Shown piece by piece: positions 17,361 to 27,718 of a stretch of DNA of 64,000 nucleotides. The position numbers and the translations under genes were made by a program. Source of the stretch: Alistipes sp. GTDB lineage: Bacteria; Bacteroidota; Bacteroidia; Bacteroidales; Rikenellaceae. The notes under the pieces were generated by a model. It was given only the letters and a program-made list of their open reading frames with translations, had not been told where the DNA came from and did not search any database. The stretch lies in contig JAJQCA010000006.1 of NCBI GenBank assembly GCA_021202985.1, positions 1-64,000 of the forward strand. Reading direction: 5' to 3'. Numbering within the stretch: position 1 is the first letter of the stretch; each line of letters begins with the position of its first letter.

Positions 17361-20300
17361 ATGACAAAGGATATGAGATACATAAAACATATACGGGTAA
17401 ACCTGCTCAGGAAATGCGTCTCGACAGCGGCAGCCGTCATGTTGTGCATAGCGGGAGCGGTTGCCCAGCACCGGCCGGCCGGCGAGGACGCACTGTCGGT
17501 GCGCGTTACCGACCCGCAGGGCAGGCCGCTTGCGGGAGTGGTGGTAACCGTGAACGAAGGCCAGCAGCAGTTTGTAACCGGCAGGGACGGACAACTCCGT
17601 TTCGACGCCTCAGGACCGGACCAGGTAAGTTTCATCAAATACGGTTACGGCCGTTCGAGCGTGGCAGCGAACGAACTTGCCGCGGGCGGCGACTTCGTAC
17701 TGGAACCCCTCGACCTCTTCACCGACGAGGACGATATCCTGCACCTGCCCTTTATCGACGAGAGCAGGCGCTACTCCACCGGAAGCTCCTACAAAGTTCA
17801 GGGACGGGAACTGGAACGGTATCCCACCACGGATATCCGGCAGGCCCTGACCGGTATAGTCCCCGGACTGGACGTCGTACAAAAACACGGAGGTCCGGGA
17901 ACCACGGCGCTCGAACATGTCGACGGCTATGACGCGCTTGCGAAGATATCGCTCAGCATGCGCGGAAACTCGCCCATCTTCATGGTGGACAACGTACCGG
18001 TGCTTATCAACGAGACCCCGCTCGACCCGGAGCAGATAGAGTCCATCACCGTAATCAAGGACGTGGTGGAGAAGACACTCTACGGGCCTTATGCGGGTAA
18101 CGGAATCGTGCATATCCGCACCAAGCGCGGAACGGCCAACCAGCGGGTGTTCAACGTTACTTATGAGGAAGGCGTGAACGTTGTGGACCGCTTCCCGGAG
18201 TTCGTGGACGGCGCCGATTACGCGCGGCTCAACAATATCGCCCGGAACAACAGCGGGCTGGATATGCTCTACACCCTCAGCGATATCGAAAAATATGCGG
18301 AGGGGAATCCCTACGATATGTTCTACCCGAACGCCGACTACCGCAAGCTGATGCTCCGCAACACGATGGGCTACCGCAGGGCGCACGTTTCGTCGTCCGG
18401 CGGGACGGACAACGTAACGTACAGCGTGAACCTCGGCTACGCGGGCGAAGGCGATTTATTCAAAATCGGACCGAAGGCGGACTACCACCGCATCAACTTC
18501 AGCTCGCACCTCGACATCCGGCTTAACAGCTTTATCCGTGCCCGGTTCGGGTTCGTGTCGAACATCATATTCCGCAATTCGCCCAACTATAAGTACAACG
18601 GCAACTGGTCGGCAATGTCCCCGAGCGAGACCAACGGCATCTACGCCCACGATTTCACGCAGGCCGTCTACGATATAAACAGGACGCCCGGCAACGCCTT
18701 CCCGGTGTATGCCAACAACTCGGACGAACTCACGAAACCGTGGTACGGTGTGAGCCAGAACTTCACCCAGAACCCGGTGGGTAACCTCGTCCATAACGGA
18801 GAGTATATAGACCGCACCCGCAAGGGACTTATCAACGTTGCGGTGGACATGGACTTCTCGTTCCTGCTGCCTGGATTGAAAAGCACCAGCTTCGTGGCCT
18901 ACGACGCCACCAACCTCGTTCGCATCGGGACCACGGAGAACTACGAAGCCTACATCGTGGGCAAAGGAACGGACGAGAACGGCAACACGGTGCCCGTGCT
19001 GACCAGCAGCAGCAGCCACTCACTCACAGAGATTACCCAGACCCGCCTCTTGGACTACTACGGCAACCGCCTTTTCGGCTCGCAGAGTTTCATGTACGAC
19101 AACCGTTTCAACGGGCGCCACGACGTGAGCGCGGCGATGACCTGGTTCGTCACCAAACGGATGCAGCGCTATGTCACCGAACACCGCCGCGAAGCCACCG
19201 GGACGCTGTTCCTCAACTATGTGCTGGACCGGAAGTATATCGTGCAGGCCTCGGCCGCCGCGTCGGGAACTTATGCCCTGCGCAACAACACCTGGTCGTT
19301 CTCGCCCTCGGTGGGAGCGGGGTGGATAATCTCCGAGGAGGACTTTATGGCCAGGGCGCCTAAGCTCGACTTCCTGAAAATTAAGGCCCAGTACGGCGTA
19401 CTGCATTACGACAACTCCATGTCGGTAAACCGCGACATCGATAACTACACTTACAACTCCGACGGGCAGAGGTTCGGCCCCTACGCCAACTCATCCACCC
19501 AGTGGTTCGGCTCCACGCAGTCGAGCAATCCTCAGCGTACCTCGCCAAACCTTATCGGCAACGCGGACCTGGTGTTCGAGAAGCGGAAAGAGCTTTCGGC
19601 CGGCTTCGAAGGGCTTGCCTTCGACCGCCGCCTCTGGTTCGAAGCCACCTACTACAATTCGCTCCACGACGGTATCGTCGCGCAGTCGAGATACATCGTC
19701 CCTTACCTTGCGGGGATAAACGAGGCGCTTCCGTGGGCCAATTACAACCGGTACCGGTACCAGGGTCTCGAGATGGCCGCGGCCTTCACCTCACGCAAGG
19801 GGGAGTTCTCTTACAGCATCGGGCTGAACGCCACGGTACAGCATTCCAAGGTGCTGAAAGTGGACGAAATTGACCCGAGGTACGGTTACCAGTCTAAGTC
19901 GGGCAAACCGGTGGGAGCTATATTCGGCCTTAAACACACAGGTCAGTTCGCCACCGACGCCGAGACGCTGCTCATACCGCAGATGTACGACGAACAGCTC
20001 CACGCCGGCGACCTGCGATACCTCGATATGAACGGCGACGGGATAATCGACGACGACGACAAGGCGATGATCGGAAACTCCGTACCGAAGCTCTTCTTCG
20101 GTATAACCCTCAATTTCGAATACAAAGGTTTCGACCTGGCCGTAGTGGGAAGCGGACGCGCTTTTTACGACCTGCAACTCACCAACCGCTACTTCTGGAA
20201 CGGCTGGGGAGACGACAACTACTCCAAGTTCACCAAATACAACAACGGGCAGAACGGTTACCCGCGCCTTACGTACTACAAGGTGAACAACAACTACCAG

Positions 20301-20543
20301 ATGTCGGACTTCTGGCTCAAAGACGGAAGCTACTTCAAACTCAAACTGGTGGAACTGGGTTACAACCTTCCGGTCAGGAAATGGAACATCCGCACTTTCA
20401 GGGGTATCCGGGTTTACGTTACCGGCAGCAACCTCTTTACCATCAGCGGCATTAAGGATGTCGACCCGGAGGCGATCGATTCCGGAATCTCGCACTACCC
20501 GCTGATGCGGACCTTCGCGGGCGGAGTAAAATTAACGTTCTAA
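17361..20543 (+). CDS. SusC-type TonB-dependent transporter (second pair, divergent plug)
   Basis: About 1060 residues. The signal peptide (VSTAAAVMLCIAGAVAQ) is followed by a carboxypeptidase-D-like domain (SVRVTDPQGRPLAGVVVTVN), a plug (ITVIKDVVEKTLYGPYAGNG) and a SusC barrel. The plug lacks the usual VVVGYG segment and has an acidic DEDDILHLPFIDESRR linker instead, so it is a divergent SusC subclass. ATG 17361 lies 5 bases after the susD stop; GTG 17349 (overlapping that stop) and ATG 17373 are alternatives. It forms a second pair with the next gene. Two SusCD pairs in one PUL suggest two related ligands or two size classes of one polymer. Confidence 0.93.
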   Translation: MTKDMRYIKHIRVNLLRKCVSTAAAVMLCIAGAVAQHRPAGEDALSVRVTDPQGRPLAGVVVTVNEGQQQFVTGRDGQLRFDASGPDQVSFIKYGYGRSSVAANELAAGGDFVLEPLDLFTDEDDILHLPFIDESRRYSTGSSYKVQGRELERYPTTDIRQALTGIVPGLDVVQKHGGPGTTALEHVDGYDALAKISLSMRGNSPIFMVDNVPVLINETPLDPEQIESITVIKDVVEKTLYGPYAGNGIVHIRTKRGTANQRVFNVTYEEGVNVVDRFPEFVDGADYARLNNIARNNSGLDMLYTLSDIEKYAEGNPYDMFYPNADYRKLMLRNTMGYRRAHVSSSGGTDNVTYSVNLGYAGEGDLFKIGPKADYHRINFSSHLDIRLNSFIRARFGFVSNIIFRNSPNYKYNGNWSAMSPSETNGIYAHDFTQAVYDINRTPGNAFPVYANNSDELTKPWYGVSQNFTQNPVGNLVHNGEYIDRTRKGLINVAVDMDFSFLLPGLKSTSFVAYDATNLVRIGTTENYEAYIVGKGTDENGNTVPVLTSSSSHSLTEITQTRLLDYYGNRLFGSQSFMYDNRFNGRHDVSAAMTWFVTKRMQRYVTEHRREATGTLFLNYVLDRKYIVQASAAASGTYALRNNTWSFSPSVGAGWIISEEDFMARAPKLDFLKIKAQYGVLHYDNSMSVNRDIDNYTYNSDGQRFGPYANSSTQWFGSTQSSNPQRTSPNLIGNADLVFEKRKELSAGFEGLAFDRRLWFEATYYNSLHDGIVAQSRYIVPYLAGINEALPWANYNRYRYQGLEMAAAFTSRKGEFSYSIGLNATVQHSKVLKVDEIDPRYGYQSKSGKPVGAIFGLKHTGQFATDAETLLIPQMYDEQLHAGDLRYLDMNGDGIIDDDDKAMIGNSVPKLFFGITLNFEYKGFDLAVVGSGRAFYDLQLTNRYFWNGWGDDNYSKFTKYNNGQNGYPRLTYYKVNNNYQMSDFWLKDGSYFKLKLVELGYNLPVRKWNIRTFRGIRVYVTGSNLFTISGIKDVDPEAIDSGISHYPLMRTFAGGVKLTF

Positions 20544-20546
20544 TCT

Positions 20547-22367
20547 ATGCAGTATATGAAACTACACAGGTATATCATAATTCTGGCCGGTGCGGGAGCA
20601 TTCCTTTCCTCCTGCAACAACTTCCTGGAACCATATCCGGCGGCGATACGCTCCGAGGACTACGTCTGGGCTAACCCGTCGACCGTACAGGGACTCGTGC
20701 ATAAGTGTTACGACTGGATGCCGACCAACTACAACAACAACGAAGGCGCCTACCTCGACTGCGCGACCGACAACGCGGTGCGCACCTCGCGGACCGAAGC
20801 CATCAGCCGCTTCGCCAACGGTACCCTCAGCACCTCCGACGACCCGTTCGAAACCTACTGGGACAGGGATTACAAAGCTATCCGCAACCTGAACATGTTC
20901 CTGAAGGACGACCGCGGATACAACACCCGTTTCCTGCTGAACGACCACCACAACGAGTTGCTGCGCAACCGGCTCAAAGGCGAGGCTTTCGCCCTCAGGG
21001 CCTGGTTCCAGTGGGACCTGCTGCAGAAGTTCGGCGGACGCGCAACCAACGGCGAACTGCTCGGATTCCCCATCCTGCTCGAGCCGGTGGACATAAGCGA
21101 AGTGCTCGAACAGAACATCGACTTCAAACGCAACACCTACGAGGAGTGCGTGATGCAAATTGTGGCCGACTGCGATTCGGCATACAAATACCTTCCCATA
21201 GCCCACCGGGATTTCCTCGTGGACGACAGCGACGACGCTTTTGTGCTGGGCGGCCAGAACTGGGGAAGGATGGACGGCATCACCACAGTGGCCATCAAAT
21301 CGCAGGTCTACCTGACATGGGCCAGCCCGAGGTTCAACCCGGCCGGCGACGTCTCCCGCTGGGAGAAGGCCGCGCGGTTCGCCAAAGAGGTGATGGATTT
21401 CAAGCTGGATGTGGACGGCGCCGTTTCGGGCGGGTTCCACCCCACCCGGCACGTCAACTGGTTCGACCCGAACAACCCGGAAATAGTCTTCTCCTCTCGC
21501 TACAACGATAACAGCGACGCCATGGAAAAGATGTTCTGGCCGGGCGGTTTCCAGGGGGACGGGACGATGGGCGCCACGCAGGAACTGGTAGACGCCTTCC
21601 CGATGGCGGACGGCTACCCCGCGGGCCAGTCGCCCACCTATGCCTACGACCCGCAGAACCCCTACGCCAACCGCGACCCCCGTTTTTACAGCGTCATCTT
21701 CTACAACGGCCGGACCGTCACCGTCGGTAACGCTTCCCCCAGGGCAAGCTACACCTTCGAGAACTGGATAGGCGGCAAGGACGCGGCCGGAGTGAACTCC
21801 TCGAACAGCCTTACCAACTACCATATCAAGAAATTCGTGTTCACCGGTCTCGACTGGTCGGAGAACAACCCGAACAGGCAGCCCCACAGCAAGTTCTTCA
21901 TCCGCTGGGCGCATATGTGCCTGACGTTCGCCGAGGCGGCCAACCATGTGGTGGGACCGACCGGAACGATAGACGGGCTGTCGCCCAAAGAGGCTGTCGG
22001 TTACCTGCGCAGCAGGATGACCTACGACGAGGAGACGGGGCTGGCGAACGACCCCTACCTCGACCTGATAGCCTTGGAGGGCCGCGACGCGTTCGACGAA
22101 TTCGTGCGCAACGAGCGGCGTATCGAGACCTGTTTCGAGGGCCTTCGCTTCTTCGACCTTCGCAGGTGGACCACCACCCTGGGCGAACTCAACAAGGCCG
22201 TGCACGGAGCGACCATAGTCCGCAACAGCGACGGGACGTTCAACTACGACCTCGGAACCGAGGTGGACAGCCGCAGTTTCACGTCGGCCTACCTGCCCAT
22301 CCCCTACCGGGAGGTGAGGGGAGTGAACGGCCTGCTCCAGAACGAAGGCTGGGATACCTGGCAATAA
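20547..22367 (+). CDS. SusD-type surface glycan-binding lipoprotein (second pair)
   Basis: 606 residues, lipoprotein with C23 in FLSSCNNFLEPYP. RagB/SusD family: the helical repeats include RLKGEAFALRAWFQWDLLQ, and the C-terminal block RNERRIETCFEGLRFFDLRR is typical. It starts 3 bases after the upstream susC stop, so the two are translated together. It is the partner of the divergent SusC upstream. Confidence 0.95.
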   Translation: MQYMKLHRYIIILAGAGAFLSSCNNFLEPYPAAIRSEDYVWANPSTVQGLVHKCYDWMPTNYNNNEGAYLDCATDNAVRTSRTEAISRFANGTLSTSDDPFETYWDRDYKAIRNLNMFLKDDRGYNTRFLLNDHHNELLRNRLKGEAFALRAWFQWDLLQKFGGRATNGELLGFPILLEPVDISEVLEQNIDFKRNTYEECVMQIVADCDSAYKYLPIAHRDFLVDDSDDAFVLGGQNWGRMDGITTVAIKSQVYLTWASPRFNPAGDVSRWEKAARFAKEVMDFKLDVDGAVSGGFHPTRHVNWFDPNNPEIVFSSRYNDNSDAMEKMFWPGGFQGDGTMGATQELVDAFPMADGYPAGQSPTYAYDPQNPYANRDPRFYSVIFYNGRTVTVGNASPRASYTFENWIGGKDAAGVNSSNSLTNYHIKKFVFTGLDWSENNPNRQPHSKFFIRWAHMCLTFAEAANHVVGPTGTIDGLSPKEAVGYLRSRMTYDEETGLANDPYLDLIALEGRDAFDEFVRNERRIETCFEGLRFFDLRRWTTTLGELNKAVHGATIVRNSDGTFNYDLGTEVDSRSFTSAYLPIPYREVRGVNGLLQNEGWDTWQ

Positions 22368-22396
22368 ACGGTAAACGCTAATACTTACGAAACGAT

Positions 22397-23368
22397 ATGA
22401 AAAAGATAGCATCGATAATGGCCGGCCTCGCGTTGTTCGTCTCGTGTTACGACGACTATGTGAAGGACAACGACTTCAACGCCGTCTATTTCTCCTACCA
22501 GACCGACGTACGCACGGTGGTGGTGGGCGAAGGAATGGAGTTTAAAACCGGTATCGTACTGGCCGGGGTCATTGAGAACAAGCAGGACCGTAAGGTGGAA
22601 TTCGTTCAGGACGACGCACTGGTAACCCCTGCCGTGCTCGCCGACATGAAGAACCACAGTTTCTCCTACATAAAGGCGATCGCCGGAGGCATGTCCAATG
22701 TGCAGCCGATGCCGGCCGGGATGTATTCGATAAACCCGACCGACAAGGTGACCATCAAAAAGGGACAGCACCATGCCGAGATTACTATTAAAATCGACTC
22801 GCTGGCATTCCTTTCCGACCCGCTGGCCGCCCTGCCTGAGTACTGCATAGGGTTCAACATTCTCAAAGCCGACGCGGACCTAATCCTCGAAGGAAAGGAG
22901 TCGACCGTGATAGGCGTGCGCTACGACAATATGCTGTTCGGCAACTACTGGCACGGCGGCCACGCCATCGGGGTGGACGCCTCCGGGGCGGAACGCGACC
23001 GGATAGAGTACTACACCGAAGTGCCGCAGCCCGACAACCGTTCGTGGACCCTGACCACCGTGTCGCCCTTCGAACTGAGCGTGAACGGCATCGCCAACGA
23101 GATAGTCACCTCCCAGCCGCAGTTCATACTGCGCCAGGACGGCGGACGCCTCACCCTTACCGATTCCGGGCAGGGCACCTACCCCGTGGAACAGGACGGC
23201 GAATGCAGCTTCAACCAGGCACCGCTGCTGCAGGACCGCAAACTTTTCCTGCAATATAAATTCGAGAAGGACGGCCTGACATATCATGCCACTGATACGC
23301 TCACCTTCCGCAACCGGATACGGGACGGCATCAACGAATGGCAGGACGAAAACCAGTCAAATTACTAA
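22397..23368 (+). CDS. DUF1735-type lipoprotein in SusE position
   Basis: 323 residues, lipoprotein with C17 in LFVSCYDDYV. The first half (FNAVYFSYQTDVRTVVVGEG, KVTIKKGQHHAEITIKID) resembles the BT_3987-like DUF1735 domain common among PUL-encoded surface proteins; the second half is a lipocalin- or CBM-like beta-rich region that I cannot name. By position after susD it is a likely auxiliary glycan-binding protein on the cell surface. Family assignment is from motif memory, not a search. Confidence 0.75.
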   Translation: MKKIASIMAGLALFVSCYDDYVKDNDFNAVYFSYQTDVRTVVVGEGMEFKTGIVLAGVIENKQDRKVEFVQDDALVTPAVLADMKNHSFSYIKAIAGGMSNVQPMPAGMYSINPTDKVTIKKGQHHAEITIKIDSLAFLSDPLAALPEYCIGFNILKADADLILEGKESTVIGVRYDNMLFGNYWHGGHAIGVDASGAERDRIEYYTEVPQPDNRSWTLTTVSPFELSVNGIANEIVTSQPQFILRQDGGRLTLTDSGQGTYPVEQDGECSFNQAPLLQDRKLFLQYKFEKDGLTYHATDTLTFRNRIRDGINEWQDENQSNY

Positions 23369-23371
23369 ACG

Positions 23372-24793
23372 ATGGGAATTAGAGGATTAATTACAGCAAT
23401 GATACCGGCGGTCCTGGGCGCGACGTACGCGTTCGGGCAGGCCGGATATGTAGAGGTGGAAGCACGTGACAACGCCACCAAAGAGGAGTGGCGCACTTAC
23501 CGCGCGGTAACCGTCGACCACCTGCCCGGATTCCGGCAGCGCAGGGAACCCACCGCCAGCCCCTACGGGGGTTGGACGGCGTGGCAGAGGGAAGCCACCG
23601 GGTTCTTCCGCACCGAAAAGGTGGACGGCCGCTGGTGGATTATCGACCCCGCCGGCTACCCGTTCATCCACAAGGGGGTGGCCGTTTTCGCCCTGGGCGG
23701 GTCGGACCGTCAGCAGGAAGAATTCCGGAGCCGCTTCGGCACCCCCGAGGCGTGGGCCGAGGACCAGATGGGAATGCTCCGCGGTTACGGTTTCAACGGG
23801 CTGGGCGCCTGGTCGGACGTGAACACGGTCCGCACGATGGAGAACCCGATGGCCTACACGGTTATAGTCAGCCCCATGGGCGATTACCGCACACAGCACG
23901 AGCGGCGTTACGGCGGCTCGTACCACAGCGCGGGGTGGCAGGGATACAGGTTCAACCTGGCGATGGTGTTCGACCCCGAGTTCGACGAATATATCGAACG
24001 CGCGCTCGCCCCGATAGAACGTTACCGCGACGACGAGTACCTGCTCGGCTATTTCACCGACAATGAACTGCCGTGGGTGAACGACGCGCTGGACCGCCAC
24101 CTGACCCTGCTTGCGCACGACGAGCCGGCATACCTCACCGTCAAAGAGTGGTTCGACGAACGGAAAGGGCACGAAGCCGGTCCGGACGAGATAACCGACG
24201 AGGACCGCCGGGCATTCCTCGGCTTCTATTTCGAGGCCTACGTCTCGAAGGTGGAGGCGGCCCTCCGCAAATACGACCCCAACCACCTCTACCTCGGCTG
24301 CCGGTTCAACCAGCACCACGAGGAGATGTCCAGCCCCGATATATTCCGTGTCGCGGGCAAGTATATGGACATCATTTCCATAAACCACTACCGCAAATGG
24401 CAGCCCGAAGAGGACGACATGCGCAACTGGGAAGAGTGGTCGGGCAAGCCCTTCATGATCACCGAGTGGTACACCAAGGGCGAGGACTCGGGCCTGCCCA
24501 ACAACACCGGCGCGGGATGGAACGTCCCCACGCAGGCCGACCGCGCGGCGTTCTACCAGAACTTCGCCCTCGAGCTGCTCCGCAGCGGCAACTGCGTCGG
24601 CTGGCACTGGTTCACTTACATGGACAACGACCCGGAAAACCTGCGCACCGACCCGTCCAACCGTGACTCCAACAAGGGCGTCGTAACCTGGGACTTCCAG
24701 CCTTACCTTCCCCTACTGGAGGGTATGAAGCAGCTCAACGACAACGTATGGAACCTCATCAATTATTTCGATAACCCCAAAGGGAAAAAATAA
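23372..24793 (+). CDS. Clan GH-A glycoside hydrolase, agarase-like, periplasmic/secreted form
   Basis: 473 residues with a type I signal peptide (MGIRGLITAMIPAVLGATYA) and no lipobox. Segments KVDGRWWIIDPAGYPFIHKG, GYFTDNELPW, YLGCRFN, MDIISINHY and FMITEWY recall the GH50/beta-agarase-like TIM barrels of clan GH-A. E232 (in DNE) is the likely acid/base and E365 (in ITEWY) the likely nucleophile. It starts 3 bases after the DUF1735 gene. The next gene is a lipidated paralogue. No agar-related gene is nearby, so agarase activity should not be assumed; the neighbouring GH3 and GH2 genes are equally compatible with a plant or fungal glucan. Confidence 0.75.
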   Translation: MGIRGLITAMIPAVLGATYAFGQAGYVEVEARDNATKEEWRTYRAVTVDHLPGFRQRREPTASPYGGWTAWQREATGFFRTEKVDGRWWIIDPAGYPFIHKGVAVFALGGSDRQQEEFRSRFGTPEAWAEDQMGMLRGYGFNGLGAWSDVNTVRTMENPMAYTVIVSPMGDYRTQHERRYGGSYHSAGWQGYRFNLAMVFDPEFDEYIERALAPIERYRDDEYLLGYFTDNELPWVNDALDRHLTLLAHDEPAYLTVKEWFDERKGHEAGPDEITDEDRRAFLGFYFEAYVSKVEAALRKYDPNHLYLGCRFNQHHEEMSSPDIFRVAGKYMDIISINHYRKWQPEEDDMRNWEEWSGKPFMITEWYTKGEDSGLPNNTGAGWNVPTQADRAAFYQNFALELLRSGNCVGWHWFTYMDNDPENLRTDPSNRDSNKGVVTWDFQPYLPLLEGMKQLNDNVWNLINYFDNPKGKK

Positions 24794-24804
24794 GAGGTAC
24801 GGTT

Positions 24805-26268
24805 ATGAAAAACACACTTAAATATCTCCTGCTCCCCGCCCTTGCCGCCGGCATCCTCGCCTGCGCGGACAACGACGTGGACCGGAACGAATACGTCTAC
24901 AAAGACGAGGAGGAAGAACAGCCCGGAACGCTGCCCGCCCGCAAGGTGGAGGCTATGGACCAGAACTCTGTATGGAGCACCTATGAAGCCGTCACCGTGG
25001 ACCGTGTCCCCGGCTATACCCCCACTGCCGAACCCGACCGCGACGTCTACGGTGGCTGGGACGTTGGCGGATTTACCGCCACGGGATTCTTCCACACCGA
25101 AATGAAGGACGGCCGCTGGTGGATCGTGGACCCGCTCGGCAACCCGTTCATAAACGCGGGCGTGGCCGTGTTCAAACCGGTCATTTCGCCCACCACCAAC
25201 GCGGCCATAGCCGCCAAGTACGGCGACGAGACCTCCTGGGCCGCAGCCGAAGCCGCGCAACTGCGCGAGCACGGTTTCAACGGCTTCGGGGCATGGTCGC
25301 GCAGCCACCTGCTCAAAGGTAAGGAACCCTACACGGTATTGGTAAGCCCCATGACCTCGCTGCGCAGCAGCCTTCCCGGCTACGGGCAGGACGCCTCGGT
25401 GAGCATGGGCTGGCAAGGGTTCGAGAACGATATCATCATGGTGTTCCACCCCGATTTCGACGCCCACGTAACCAGGACGGTGCAGGAGCTATCGCAGTGG
25501 CAGGGAGACCCCTACTTCCTCGGGTTCTACTCGGACAACGAATTGCCCTGGGTGAACGACGCGCTGGACCGGTTCCTCACACGGAAGGGCAGCGCCAACT
25601 CCGGCTGGGAGTACGGCTACGACCATGTCTGGGACTGGTTCCGCGCCCGCAAAGGCAATCCCTCGGCTACCGCTGCGGACATCACGCAGGCCGACCGCGA
25701 CGCCTTCTCGGCCTACTACATGGAAGCCTACATGAGTAAAATAAAGGCCGCTGCCGAAATCTACGCGCCGGACCATATGTACCTCGGGACACGCTTCAAC
25801 CAGCAGGACCAGGAGCTCAACAACCAGCCCCTGATGGTCGAAGCGGGCAAATACGCGGATATTATATCCGTAAACCACTACCGCCTGTGGCAGCCCGACC
25901 AGGACCGGATGAGCAACTGGATAAACTGGTCCGGCACGCCGTTCATGGTGACCGAGTTCTACGTCAAGGGCGTGGATTCCGGGATGCCGAACGAGTCGGG
26001 CGCGGGGTGGCTGGTCAATACCCAGGCCGACCGCGGGTACTTCTACCAGAATTTCACCATGGAACTGCTCAAAAGCAGGGGATGTGTGGGGTGGCACTGG
26101 TTCCGGTATATGGACAACGACCCGGAGGACGCAGACGGGGATTCCTCGAACCTCGATGGGAACAAGGGCATCGTGGATACCGAGTTCAACCACTACACCG
26201 ACCTGTGGGACCTGATGAAGGAACTCAACACCAATATCTACCAACTGATACAGCATTTCGACAAATAA
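24805..26268 (+). CDS. Clan GH-A glycoside hydrolase, agarase-like, surface lipoprotein form
   Basis: 487 residues, paralogue of the preceding enzyme with the same block order: DGRWWIVDPLGNPFINAG, GFYSDNELPW, YLGTRFN, ADIISVNHYR, FMVTEFY and GCVGWHWFRYMDNDPE. E246 and E384 are the likely acid/base and nucleophile. Unlike its neighbour it has a lipobox with C20 (AAGILACADND) and an acidic linker (KDEEEEQ), so it should be anchored in the outer membrane, probably facing outward. It has an extra segment near residues 262-285 (RKGSANSGWEYGYDHVWDWF). It probably makes the first cuts at the surface. Substrate not known. Confidence 0.75.
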   Translation: MKNTLKYLLLPALAAGILACADNDVDRNEYVYKDEEEEQPGTLPARKVEAMDQNSVWSTYEAVTVDRVPGYTPTAEPDRDVYGGWDVGGFTATGFFHTEMKDGRWWIVDPLGNPFINAGVAVFKPVISPTTNAAIAAKYGDETSWAAAEAAQLREHGFNGFGAWSRSHLLKGKEPYTVLVSPMTSLRSSLPGYGQDASVSMGWQGFENDIIMVFHPDFDAHVTRTVQELSQWQGDPYFLGFYSDNELPWVNDALDRFLTRKGSANSGWEYGYDHVWDWFRARKGNPSATAADITQADRDAFSAYYMEAYMSKIKAAAEIYAPDHMYLGTRFNQQDQELNNQPLMVEAGKYADIISVNHYRLWQPDQDRMSNWINWSGTPFMVTEFYVKGVDSGMPNESGAGWLVNTQADRGYFYQNFTMELLKSRGCVGWHWFRYMDNDPEDADGDSSNLDGNKGIVDTEFNHYTDLWDLMKELNTNIYQLIQHFDK

Positions 26269-26300
26269 CCGAAAAACGGAAACTTTAGAATTTCGACGAT

Positions 26301-27656
26301 ATGAAAAAGTACAGATTTATCGCAAGCCTTGCACTCGCGGCGCTGGCCGCGGCCATGTTCCCTGCCTGCGACGGGAGTGATGACCCGGTAGTCTATACCG
26401 AACCGGAGGTTACGTTCTCCACCGAGCAGACCACGTTCGATATAGAACTGGGGGAAACTGTTGAAATAACCGCCGACGTACAGCCGGAAGGTAAGGTCTA
26501 TATCAAATGGCACGTGGACGAGCTGCTTGAATCCACCAGCGCCGAGTTCTCCTATACATTCAACGATCCGGGTAAACACACCATCGCCTTCTCGGCCAAA
26601 AACGGCTCCGGCGAGGTGACGCGCGACTTTACGGTGAATGTGGCGGACGTGTTCGACGTGGAGCTGTCCATCGGGGACGAGGACGTGGTGGAAATCGACC
26701 AGTACGAGTTGCTAACCGTGGTGGCCATCGTCAACAGCGGACAGGACATCACCCACAACTGGTACCTCGAAGGCGACCTTATTTCAAACGAACGCATACT
26801 GGAATACCAGATGATGACCCCCGGAAGGCAGCAGATGCGATATGAGGGCTACAACTCTGCCGGAAGATACGAGCGTACTTTCTGGGTCGACGTTAAGGAG
26901 CGGGGACTTTATATAGAAATGTCTTACGACGACGACCTGTGGCAGGACTGGATTGAAGAGGACATCGAGATAATAGCCAACGTGATTTACGGCGGTTCCA
27001 CCGCACGGCACTCGTGGAAACTGAACGGACAGGAGGTATCGACCGACAACCGCTTCTTTAAGAACTTCGCCAAAGAGGAAGAAGGCGAGTACACACTGCT
27101 CTACGAATGTACCACCGACGACGAATACTTCTCGCGGGAGTACACCTTGAAGGTATGGTACGGATGGCTGATAAGCGATTTCGAGTCGGCGACCGGCCTC
27201 GACGACCTGAAACCCTTTATAGACATGCTGGCTCCGGAGATGGGATCCATCTACACACTTCTCGACAGTGAGAAGGACGCCCTTAACAGCAGCTCGAAGG
27301 TGCTCAAGCAGGAGCATACCAACAACATTTACACATCGGGTATAATGGACCTCTACATAACCAGCATACCCAAATTCCATCTGGCGAGCCGGCTCAGTTT
27401 CCTCTACAACAACGTCGGCAACAACCGCACCGTGGTGGCCCGCTACTGGAACAACGGGAACGAGCAGGGCGACTGCACCGTATCGACCGTGGTGTCCGGT
27501 TACAACGGCTGGCAGCAGGTGGACGTAACGTTCGACCCGGCCGTAATGTCCACAATGCAGGGCTTCCGCATACGGCCCCTGACCCGCGAGGAGGGCGGCC
27601 CCGGCGTCGACTGGCCGAACTGCTATATGGACAATATTTACCTTTACAAATATTAA
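26301..27656 (+). CDS. PKD-domain surface glycan-binding lipoprotein
   Basis: 451 residues, lipoprotein with C23 in AMFPACDGSDD. Three immunoglobulin/PKD-like domains follow (for example EFSYTFNDPGKHTIAFSAKN, ITHNWYLEGDLISN, ARHSWKLNGQEVSTDN). The last 170 residues form a jelly-roll-like domain ending in CYMDNIYLYKY, a typical carbohydrate-binding end. Surface glycan-binding proteins of the SGBP-B type in beta-glucan PULs of Bacteroides have this PKD-plus-lectin layout, which supports but does not prove a beta-glucan substrate. Likely role: holding the polymer at the surface. Confidence 0.75.
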   Translation: MKKYRFIASLALAALAAAMFPACDGSDDPVVYTEPEVTFSTEQTTFDIELGETVEITADVQPEGKVYIKWHVDELLESTSAEFSYTFNDPGKHTIAFSAKNGSGEVTRDFTVNVADVFDVELSIGDEDVVEIDQYELLTVVAIVNSGQDITHNWYLEGDLISNERILEYQMMTPGRQQMRYEGYNSAGRYERTFWVDVKERGLYIEMSYDDDLWQDWIEEDIEIIANVIYGGSTARHSWKLNGQEVSTDNRFFKNFAKEEEGEYTLLYECTTDDEYFSREYTLKVWYGWLISDFESATGLDDLKPFIDMLAPEMGSIYTLLDSEKDALNSSSKVLKQEHTNNIYTSGIMDLYITSIPKFHLASRLSFLYNNVGNNRTVVARYWNNGNEQGDCTVSTVVSGYNGWQQVDVTFDPAVMSTMQGFRIRPLTREEGGPGVDWPNCYMDNIYLYKY

Positions 27657-27718
27657 CAGGTAATCCAGGGCCGGGCGGCATGATCAGGCTGTCCGGCCCC
27701 TTTTCCAATATCCGCTTT

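Noticed and set aside
23372..26268. Annotating the twin hydrolases as agarases
   Set aside because: Only fold-level motifs resemble GH50; there is no sulfatase, GH117 or other agar gene in the PUL.
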